From positions 1-12,333 of the forward strand of contig CAJWMX010000035.1 in assembly GCA_913043805.1 (NCBI GenBank): a stretch of 12,333 nt of DNA, written 5' to 3'. The notes beneath the pieces were generated by a model. The model saw nothing but the letters and a program-made list of their open reading frames with translations. It made no database searches and was not told where the DNA came from. Positions 1-6,505 of the stretch are shown here, one piece after another. Position 1 is the first letter of the stretch; every line of letters begins with the position of its first letter. The DNA is from an uncultured Acidobacteriota bacterium. Its GTDB lineage: Bacteria; Acidobacteriota; Vicinamibacteria; Vicinamibacterales; UBA8438. A program made the translations under genes and the position numbers.

Positions 1-1
1 A

Positions 2-1927
2 ACCTCACTGGCCGAGGCGGTCGGCGTCGACTGGACCCAGCGCGACGGGCTGCTCGCGCATCACGACTTCGAGGGAGATGTCGCCGGAACCCAGACGACC
101 GACCAGGTGCCCGCGGTCCTCGAAGATGGCCTGCCGAGCTTCGTGGACGGGCGACTCGGGCGGGCCCTGGCTTTCGACGGCACGCGTTTCGTCAACGCGG
201 GTCCCAGCCCCGACCTGACCTACACGGACGCCTTCAGCTTCGCCGCCTGGATCAAGCCGGACGCCGCCGATGGCGTGGTCCTGTCACGCGCCGGCAGCGG
301 CGATCAGGGTGAGGTCGGCTGGGGCATCTATCTCGACGAGGCCAAGCTGCGGTTCAACATGTCCACCCGGGTGCTCGACGACGGCGTCGCCGCCGAAACC
401 GTCGACCCGGTCCGGCTCGGCGAGTGGCAACACGTCGTGGTGACCTACGACGCCTCGCTGACGCCTGAGGGCATCAAAATCTACATCGACGGGCGGGTCC
501 AGCCGCAGACCCCGCTGAACGACCTGGTCGGGAACCGGCTGCGGGTCCGCGGATTCCCGCTGCGCATCGGCGCCAGCGGCTCGGACAAGCCTCGATTCCA
601 GGGTGTCATCGACGAGGTGCGCATCTACCAGGGCACGCTGACCGCAGCCGAAGCGGCCGTGGCGGCCGAGGTCGCCTCGCTGAGCGCCATCGTCGACATT
701 CCAGCCGCGCAGCGCTCCGACGCTCAGACCGACAAGCTGCGCATGGCGTTCCTGGATCAGTATGCGCCGGCCGAGATCCAGGACGCGATCCGAGCCCTCA
801 ACGACCTCGAGGCGCAGCGCGACGCGCTCTGGGACAGCTTCCCCACCGTGATGGTGATGGAGGAGAACGCCGAGCGCACGCCAACCTATCTGCTCAACCG
901 CGGCGCCTACGATCTGCCGGGCGAAGAGGTCTTCCCGGGAGTGCCCAGCGTGCTCCCACCGCTGCCCGACGGCGCCGAGGCCAACCGTCTGTCGTTCGCC
1001 CGGTGGCTGGTCGATCCGGACCACCCGCTGACCGCCCGGGTCACCGTCAACAGGTTCTGGCAGATGTATTTCGGCACCGGGCTGGTCAAGACGGCCGAGA
1101 ACTTCGGCACGCAGGGCGAGTATCCCAGCCATCCCGAGTTGCTCGACTGGCTGGCGACCGAGTTCATCGACTCGGGCTGGGACGTGAAGGCGCTCCAGCG
1201 CGCCATCGTCACCAGCGCCGCCTATCGCCAGTCGTCAAAGATGAGTGCGGACGAGTTCGAGCGCGATCCCGAGAACCGGATGGTTTCCCGGGGTCCAAGG
1301 CTCCGTCTCCAGGCGCAGATGATCCGCGACCAGGCGTTGGCCATCTCCGGTCTCCTGGTCGAGCAGGTCGGCGGCCCCTCGGTGAAGCCGTACCAGCCGG
1401 AGGGGCTCTGGGCCGACATGGTCGAAGGCGGGTACGGCGACTACGAGCTTTCCGAGGGCGGCGACATCTATCGCCGCAGCCTCTACACGTTCTGGAAGCG
1501 GACCCTCGGTCCCCCGACAATGATGACGTTCGACTCGTCGACCCGGGAGACGTGCATCGTGCGCACCGGGCGTACGAACACGCCGCTGCAGGCCCTGAAC
1601 CTGATGAACGACGTGACCTACGTGGAAGCGGCGCGTCGGCTGGCCGAGCGGATGATGCGGGAAGGCGGCGACTCGCCCGAGGACCGGATCGCCTACGCCT
1701 ATCTGCTCGCCACGGCCCATCGTCCGCCGGCACGCGCACACGACATCCTTGTGGCCGGTTACCAGGAACATCTCGCCGAGTATTCGGCGAACCGTGAGGC
1801 GGCCCTGGCACTGGTCACACAGGGAGAGTCGACCCGGGACGAAACGCTCGACGTCGCCGAGCTCGCCTCGTTCACCATGGTGGCCAACCTGATCCTGAAC
1901 TTCGACGGCACGATCACGAAGGAATAG
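2..1927 (+). CDS. LamG-DUF1553 (PSD1) protein, C-terminal part; 5' end outside window
   Basis: The reading frame is open from base 2, so this is the last 641 residues of a longer protein. The GTG at 107 is not a credible start because it falls inside the first domain. Visible residues about 17-215 form a LamG/concanavalin-like domain, with motifs such as ALAFDG, FSFAAWIKPD, WQHVVVTYD and GVIDEVRIY. A linker follows, then DUF1553 from about nt 905, with the hallmark blocks RLSFARWLVDPDHPLTARV, VNRFWQMYFGTGLV, NFGTQGEYPSHPELLDWLA and RTNTPLQALNLMND. Known family architecture is PSCyt1 cytochrome, DUF1549, optional LamG, DUF1553, so a heme-binding N-terminus is expected upstream. These proteins are exported and of unproven function; the LamG part suggests glycan or polymer binding (inference). 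The gene is followed 3 nt later by the DUF1501 gene, its usual partner. Confidence 0.93.
   Translation, partial: TSLAEAVGVDWTQRDGLLAHHDFEGDVAGTQTTDQVPAVLEDGLPSFVDGRLGRALAFDGTRFVNAGPSPDLTYTDAFSFAAWIKPDAADGVVLSRAGSGDQGEVGWGIYLDEAKLRFNMSTRVLDDGVAAETVDPVRLGEWQHVVVTYDASLTPEGIKIYIDGRVQPQTPLNDLVGNRLRVRGFPLRIGASGSDKPRFQGVIDEVRIYQGTLTAAEAAVAAEVASLSAIVDIPAAQRSDAQTDKLRMAFLDQYAPAEIQDAIRALNDLEAQRDALWDSFPTVMVMEENAERTPTYLLNRGAYDLPGEEVFPGVPSVLPPLPDGAEANRLSFARWLVDPDHPLTARVTVNRFWQMYFGTGLVKTAENFGTQGEYPSHPELLDWLATEFIDSGWDVKALQRAIVTSAAYRQSSKMSADEFERDPENRMVSRGPRLRLQAQMIRDQALAISGLLVEQVGGPSVKPYQPEGLWADMVEGGYGDYELSEGGDIYRRSLYTFWKRTLGPPTMMTFDSSTRETCIVRTGRTNTPLQALNLMNDVTYVEAARRLAERMMREGGDSPEDRIAYAYLLATAHRPPARAHDILVAGYQEHLAEYSANREAALALVTQGESTRDETLDVAELASFTMVANLILNFDGTITKE
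1919..1923 (+). promoter_or_regulatory. Ribosome binding site of the DUF1501 gene
   Basis: AAGGA lies inside the last codons of the DUF1553 gene, 7 nt before the ATG at 1931. Its placement supports this start and implies co-transcription of the two genes. Confidence 0.7.
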
Positions 1928-1930
1928 CGG

Positions 1931-3382
1931 ATGGAATCGCCCTTTGAACGCCTGCTGGCGCGTCGTCGCTTCCTGGAGCTCGCGGGTACCGGCATCGGGT
2001 CGGCCGCCCTGGCGACGCTCTTCGGACAGGACCTGCTCGCACAGACGGGTACGCCTGCCGGTGTCGGCTCCCTCCCTGGCCTGCCGCACCACGCGCCGAA
2101 GGCGAAGCGGATCATCTATCTGTTCATGTCGGGCGCGCCGTCGCAGCATGAGCTCTTCGACTACAAGCCGGCGCTCACCGACCTGGCCGGGCAGGACCTT
2201 CCGCCCTCGGTGCGCGGCGACCAGCGGGTCACCGCCATGACCGCCGGGCAGGACAGCTTTCCGCTCGTGCCGTCGAAGTTCCCGTTCGCCCAGCACGGAC
2301 AGTCTGGGGCCTGGGTGAGCGAGCTGTTGCCGCACACCGCGCAGATCGCCGACGAGCTGTGCTTCGTCAAGTCGCTGCATACCGAAGCGATCAACCACGA
2401 CCCCGGTATCACCTTCTTCCAGACCGGCGCGCAGCTGGCCGGACGCCCGAGCATGGGGGCCTGGCTCTCCTACGGACTCGGGTCGATGAACGCCGATCTG
2501 CCCACCTTCGTAGCAATGGTGTCGAAGGGGTCGGCCCAGACGGGCCAACCGCTCTACGACCGCTTGTGGGGCAGCGGGTTCCTGCCCACGCGTTATCAGG
2601 GCGTGAAGTTCCTATCCACGGGCGACCCGGTCCTCTATCTCTCCAACCCGCCGGGCGTGGATCAGGACACGCGGCGTCGATTCCTCGACGATCTCGGTGC
2701 GCTCAACGGACTCAAGGAAGAGGAGTTCGGTGACCCAGAGACGAGCACCCGCATCGCGCAATACGAAATGGCGTATCGGATGCAGTCGTCGGTACCGGAA
2801 CTGACCGACCTGTCGGACGAACCGGAGAGCACCTTCGAGCTCTACGGGGAAGATTCGAGGACCCCGGGCACCTTCGCCAGAAACTGCCTGCTCGCTCGTC
2901 GTCTCGCGGAGCGAGACGTGCGGTTCGTGCAGTGCTTCCACCGGGGCTGGGACCAGCACACCCGACTGCCCCAGGGGATCTCGAGGCAGGCCAAGGACGT
3001 CGACCAGGCGCAGGCGGCGCTCGTGATGGACCTGAAGCAGCGCGGGCTGCTCGACGACACCCTGGTGGTCTGGGGCGGCGAGTTCGGGCGAAGCGCCTAC
3101 AGCCAGGGCATCATCACCGAAGAGACCTACGGACGCGACCATCATCCGCGTGCCTTCACCATCTGGATGGCGGGTGGCGGCGTCAAGCCGGGCTTCACGC
3201 ACGGAGAGACCGACGAGTTCTCCTACAACATCGTCCGCGACCCGGTGCACATCCACGACCTGCACGCGACCATGCTTCACCTGCTGGGCATCGACCACAC
3301 CAGGCTGACCTATCCGTTCCAGGGTCGGAACTTCCGGCTGACCGACGTCTCCGGCCGGGTCGTCCAGGACGTGCTGCTGTAG
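1931..3382 (+). CDS. Tat-exported DUF1501 domain protein
   Basis: A complete protein of 483 residues, the usual family length. The N-terminus is a twin-arginine signal (ARRRFLELAGTG, residues 10-21, then a hydrophobic stretch and an Ala-rich end near LLAQ), so it is exported folded. DUF1501 is related to the alkaline phosphatase/sulfatase superfamily. Family blocks seen are IIYLFMSGAPSQHELFDYKP near residue 60, VVWGGEFGRSAY, GRDHHPRAFTIWMAGGGVKPG, VHIHDLHATMLHLLGIDH and the terminal RLTYPFQGRNFRLTDVSGRVV. The Asp/His-rich motifs are candidate metal ligands, but no enzymatic activity has been established for the family as far as I know. The gene starts 3 nt after the DUF1553 stop with a good AAGGA site, so the two are almost certainly one transcript. 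The pair is widespread in Planctomycetota and Acidobacteriota. Confidence 0.95.
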   Translation: MESPFERLLARRRFLELAGTGIGSAALATLFGQDLLAQTGTPAGVGSLPGLPHHAPKAKRIIYLFMSGAPSQHELFDYKPALTDLAGQDLPPSVRGDQRVTAMTAGQDSFPLVPSKFPFAQHGQSGAWVSELLPHTAQIADELCFVKSLHTEAINHDPGITFFQTGAQLAGRPSMGAWLSYGLGSMNADLPTFVAMVSKGSAQTGQPLYDRLWGSGFLPTRYQGVKFLSTGDPVLYLSNPPGVDQDTRRRFLDDLGALNGLKEEEFGDPETSTRIAQYEMAYRMQSSVPELTDLSDEPESTFELYGEDSRTPGTFARNCLLARRLAERDVRFVQCFHRGWDQHTRLPQGISRQAKDVDQAQAALVMDLKQRGLLDDTLVVWGGEFGRSAYSQGIITEETYGRDHHPRAFTIWMAGGGVKPGFTHGETDEFSYNIVRDPVHIHDLHATMLHLLGIDHTRLTYPFQGRNFRLTDVSGRVVQDVLL

Positions 3383-3590
3383 CCACCTCTGAACTCCGCG
3401 GTTCGGCGACTCGTCTACCTCATCGTGAGGCATGACGCGTGATCGCGACGGCCACCGCTGTTTCATCAACCAGAGAAACCGCATTCTGGGAGCGTCTGGA
3501 CGAGCTTCGGGAATCGCACCGCCAGCTCTGGTGGGACGTCGACGACGCTACCCCACCCTCCGGCGACGCACCCGACCCGCCCCTCAGGCG
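3383..3590. other. Intergenic stretch with a possible gene fragment on the plus strand
   Basis: This stretch lies between the DUF1501 stop and the end of the broken cytochrome gene on the other strand. No terminator, tRNA or repeat is evident. A plus-strand frame opens at GTG 3439 (GAGG at 3427-3430, spacing 8) and runs to 3675. Its first 45 or so residues look protein-like (FWERLDELRESHRQLWWDV), but beyond about 3590 it runs antisense to the DUF1587 remnant and loses that character. It may be the head of a gene whose 3' part was lost, or chance coding. I do not recognise it. Confidence 0.25.
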
Positions 3591-4379
3591 TCAACGCACG
3601 AATCGCACCCGGGCGCTCCGGGCGCGGGAGAGCGCCACCTCGCTCTCATACTCGGCGTCCCTTGGGAACAGGTGACGGACGTCGGCGCCGCCGCGGGTGC
3701 CGAACGGCAAGGTCTCGACCCGGTCGTGCTGGGGGAGGTCGGTGGCCAGTCGATAGGTCTGCCCGCCCACCGAGGGTGGCGCAGTCCCAACAGCCAGCCG
3801 ACTGACCGTTCTCGCCGCGGCCAGGTAGCGTTCCAGCAACGACTCCGAGAGTCGGAGCGCGACCCCGATGTTGTCGAACCCTTCGCTCGAATCGTCGGCC
3901 GGGAGCAACGCCTCGACATCGGCCTCGACGCCAAGCAGATCCCTGACGACGTTCCGATACTCGACCCGATTCAACCGATGCATCGCCACCGACCGTCCCG
4001 GATAGGGCCGGGCCACGGCGGCGCGATCCAGCTCGCCTTCGAGCCAGCTCGCCAGCTGCGCCAGTCCGTCACCCGCCGGCCGCGGTCGACCGGCCGGCGG
4101 CATCATGCCGGCGCGCAGCTTCCGCACCACACGCTCCTAGGTCGCGGCCTCGGCCTCGAGGGTGTCCAGCGAAAGCGTGTCGAGCGTGAGGCCGATGGCC
4201 CGGAGCTGACCGGCGAGCGGGCTCGACGCGGTGCCGGCCACCACCTGCTGGTTGTGACAGGTGACGCAGTAGCGGTCGAGTGTGCCGCGGTGCTGAGCCT
4301 GCTCGCCAGACGGCTGGGCGACGACGGAGGTGGAGCACGCCAGCGCCACGGCGACGCATGCCGCCCGGGCCCGCGTCAT
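3591..4379 (-). pseudogene. Secreted PSCyt1/DUF1587 cytochrome gene, amber-interrupted and 3'-truncated
   Basis: Starts at ATG 4379, overlapping the PQQ dehydrogenase A stop as ATGA, which implies translational coupling. Residues 1-21 are a Sec signal (MTRARAACVAVALACSTSVVA). A c-type heme site C38-V-T-C41-H42 follows, as in PSCyt1 cytochromes. Codon 81 (4139-4137) is TAG, and the same frame continues at once with ERVVRKLRAGMMPPAGRPRP, the conserved PSCyt1 end where relatives usually have Trp-Glu. A TGG-to-TAG change is the simplest explanation. Residues about 131-200 are a clear DUF1587 domain (MHRLNRVEYRNVVRDLLGV, LLPADDSSEGFDNIG, LLERYLAAARTVSRLAVG), followed by LPFGTRGG and LFPRDAEYE. The frame ends at codon 263, whereas relatives are roughly 700-900 residues and continue with DUF1595, DUF1592, DUF1588 and DUF1585. 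None of those is present. The amber splits CxxCH from the candidate axial Met in MMPP, so without readthrough no normal cytochrome can form. Confidence 0.85.
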
Positions 4380-6439
4380 GGCCGGCCTCCCGGAAGGGCC
4401 AGTGTGATGAGCGACGGGGCCTGTCCCCCGCCCACCGTGAGGGCGAGGTACTGGGTGCCATCGAGCATGTACGTCATTGGCGTGCCAATGGCGCCACCCG
4501 GCAGGTCGACCGACCCCACCGGCTCGCCCGTGGTCTTGTCGTAGGCCACCAGACGAGGTCCGTCATTGGCGCCACCCGCCGTCAAGGCGTGAATCAACAA
4601 CGTCCGCGTCAACACCGGTCCGCTCCGGCTGTCGTCGCCGCCGAGCGGCGGCAGGTTCAGGTCGCGGAGCATCGGGTGGTTTCGAATGCGGTCACCATTC
4701 CCGAGTGGCGTCATCCACAGATGGTCTCCGCTGTTCATGTCGATCGCGGTCATTCGCGAGTAGGGCGGCTTCCAGAGCGGCAGCCCCTGCGGCATCGTCG
4801 GTCGGCGGTCCGGATTCCCCGCCTCGATGAACGACGCCCGCCCGCGGGTCAGGATGTAGTCCAGCGTCGACGGATCACCCGGCTCAGGACGACGAAAGCG
4901 CATCACCGAGTGCACGTTGCGCGACGGGATATAGAGCACGCCCGTCTCCGGATCAACCGCCGCGCCCGACCAGTTGGCGCCACCGCCCGCGCTGGGGCGG
5001 AAGATCGTGCCGCGGAGCGAGAGCGGCGTATAGAGCGGCCCCAGCCGGAACCCGTCGACCGCGTCGAGCGCCATCTCTCGGATCTCGGGCGTGAAGTCCA
5101 CCAGGTCGTCGATCGACGCTCCCTGCGTATCGAAGGCCGCGGGCCGGGTCGGGAACGGCTGGGTCGGAGACAGCACTTCCCCTTCCAGATCGGTCTCGGT
5201 GTTGACCTCGCGCTCCTCGATCGGCCAGATCGGCTCGCCCGTCACCCGATCGAACGCATAGACGAACGCCTGCTTGGTGACCTGCGCCACCATCTTCACC
5301 GGACGGCCGTCCACGGAGACGTCGAGCATGTTCGGAGCGGTCGGATTGTCGTAGTCCCAGACGCCGTGGTGGACCATCTGGAAGTGCCACAGCCGCTGGC
5401 CGGTCTCGATGTCGACCGCGACGAGACTCTCGGCAAACAGGTTGTCGCCCGGCCGATGTCCACCGTAGTAGTCGGACGTGGGGGTACTGGTCGGCAGATA
5501 GACGATCCCCAGCTCAGGATCGGCACTCATGTTCGACCAGGTGTTGGCGTTGCCCGAGTACCGCCAGGACTCGTTGCCCCAGGTGTCGCTGCCGAACTCA
5601 TCGCCGCTCTGCGGAATGTTGTGAAAATCCCAGCGATGGTCGCCGGTCCGCGCATCGTAGGCGCGCGAGAACCCGGGCGGCATCTCCTTGGTGACGCTGA
5701 AGTCGTTGATCGACGACCCGACGATGATGGTGTCGCCCACCACGAGCGGCGCCGACTGCGACGACAGGGGCAGCAGATTCAGATTGTCACGCTCGCCTCG
5801 GGTCGCCCGCGGCAACCCGTCCGTCAGGTCGACTCGCCCGTTGTCGCCGAAGTCCGAGGCGGGCAAGCCGGTGGCCGCATCGACGGCCATGAGAAACCCG
5901 TCGCCCGTGCCCCAGACGATGCGCGCGGCGCCGCCGTTCTCCCAGTAGCCGACCCCACGGTGCGCCCAGGGCGCCGGGGCCGGGGTCCCGGCCTCGTAGA
6001 TGCGAGGGTCGTGTACCCACAGGGTTCGACCGGTGCGAGCGTCGATCGCCGCCGCCTGGTAGAGCGGGGTGCTCAGATAGAGCACGCCGTCGACCATGAG
6101 CGGCGTCGCCACCAGACGCCCTGGGCCTGGCCGGGTGACCCAGCGATCCGGCTCCTCTGACTCGAGGATCTCGAAGAGCGTGTCGGCGGAGACCACCGTC
6201 GCTCCGTGCGGTCCGTCGTAGACCAGGTGGGTGTCGGCGGTCTCCCACCGCCAGGCCACTTCAAGGTCTTCGAAGTTGTCGGCTGTGATCTGGTCGAGGG
6301 GCGAGTATTTGCTGGCGTAGGTGTCGGCGGCGTAGAACCGCCACTCGCCGTCGGTGGCGCCCGGCTGCGCGGAGGCGGTCGCCGAGACGCACGTCACGAA
6401 GACGCCGACGGCCAGTCCGCCCAGTCTCGTAGCTCTCAA
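4376..6439 (-). CDS. PQQ-dependent dehydrogenase A (exported beta-propeller)
   Basis: 687 residues with a Sec signal peptide (hydrophobic GGLAVGVFVTCVSATASA, cleavage near residue 24). The mature part is an eight-bladed quinoprotein propeller, shown by repeated blade motifs such as AIDARTGRTLWVHDP (131-145), AYDARTGDHRWDF, AVDIETGQRLWHFQ and AYDKTTGEPVG. HHGVWDYDNP (357-366) matches the block that holds the catalytic Asp of glucose-dehydrogenase-type quinoproteins, and K389 in TKQAFVYAFDR matches a PQQ-contacting Lys (by family analogy). It ends with GTPMTYMLDGTQYLALTVGGG. There is no CxxCH, so electrons must go to a separate acceptor. The overlapping downstream cytochrome gene would be the natural one but is broken. 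The start is TTG 6439, supported by AAGGAG at 6450-6455; other upstream starts are closed by a stop. The substrate is unknown: a sugar, alcohol or aldehyde is possible. Confidence 0.93.
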   Translation of the reverse strand: MRATRLGGLAVGVFVTCVSATASAQPGATDGEWRFYAADTYASKYSPLDQITADNFEDLEVAWRWETADTHLVYDGPHGATVVSADTLFEILESEEPDRWVTRPGPGRLVATPLMVDGVLYLSTPLYQAAAIDARTGRTLWVHDPRIYEAGTPAPAPWAHRGVGYWENGGAARIVWGTGDGFLMAVDAATGLPASDFGDNGRVDLTDGLPRATRGERDNLNLLPLSSQSAPLVVGDTIIVGSSINDFSVTKEMPPGFSRAYDARTGDHRWDFHNIPQSGDEFGSDTWGNESWRYSGNANTWSNMSADPELGIVYLPTSTPTSDYYGGHRPGDNLFAESLVAVDIETGQRLWHFQMVHHGVWDYDNPTAPNMLDVSVDGRPVKMVAQVTKQAFVYAFDRVTGEPIWPIEEREVNTETDLEGEVLSPTQPFPTRPAAFDTQGASIDDLVDFTPEIREMALDAVDGFRLGPLYTPLSLRGTIFRPSAGGGANWSGAAVDPETGVLYIPSRNVHSVMRFRRPEPGDPSTLDYILTRGRASFIEAGNPDRRPTMPQGLPLWKPPYSRMTAIDMNSGDHLWMTPLGNGDRIRNHPMLRDLNLPPLGGDDSRSGPVLTRTLLIHALTAGGANDGPRLVAYDKTTGEPVGSVDLPGGAIGTPMTYMLDGTQYLALTVGGGQAPSLITLALPGGRP

Positions 6440-6471
6440 GTGTCCACCACTCCTTCGAATCCGCCCAGTCT
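6416..6471. repeat. 12-bp direct repeat at the divergent PQQ gene start
   Basis: TCCGCCCAGTCT occurs at 6416-6427 and again at 6460-6471. The copies are 44 bp apart start to start, close to four helical turns. One copy lies in the first codons of gene A and the other in the intergenic region. It may be a paired binding site for a regulator, or a small chance duplication. Confidence 0.55.
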
Positions 6472-6505
6472 ACGACTTCGGTTGCTGTCATGCCAGAATT
6501 GGCGC
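6440..6505. promoter_or_regulatory. Divergent control region between two PQQ dehydrogenase genes
   Basis: The 66 bp between TTG 6439 (minus) and GTG 6506 (plus) must hold, or overlap, promoters for both genes. On the minus strand AAGGAG (6450-6455) is the ribosome site of gene A, 10 nt from its TTG, and TAGACT (6467-6472) is a possible -10 box. On the plus strand TGCCAGAAT (6491-6499) resembles an extended -10 box. Neither has a convincing -35 match. Confidence 0.5.
6491..6499 (+). promoter_or_regulatory. Possible extended -10 box giving a leaderless transcript of gene B
   Basis: TGCCAGAAT has the TGn plus -10 layout and ends 6 nt before GTG 6506. Transcription would therefore start at or next to the start codon. 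No Shine-Dalgarno site precedes this GTG, which fits a leaderless mRNA. No good -35 hexamer is visible. Confidence 0.35.

Noticed and set aside
1235..2548. 437-residue open frame on the minus strand
   Set aside because: It spans antisense of both DUF1553 and DUF1501 genes across their junction, with low-complexity Arg/Gly content.
3391..3404. Small hairpin GAAC...GTTC after the DUF1501 gene as a terminator
   Set aside because: The stem is about four base pairs and no T-run follows, so it does not qualify.
3432..4544. 370-residue plus-strand frame from ATG 3432
   Set aside because: Mostly antisense to the conserved DUF1587 remnant; composition is Arg/Pro/Gly-rich and motif-free.
4280..6160. 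626-residue open frame on the plus strand
   Set aside because: It is antisense to PQQ dehydrogenase A, Arg/Val/His-rich with no family motif. It arises from high GC and codon bias of the real gene.
6206..6505. 100-residue N-terminal extension of PQQ dehydrogenase B
   Set aside because: It overlaps the start of gene A in antisense and would bury the clear signal peptide that begins at GTG 6506.
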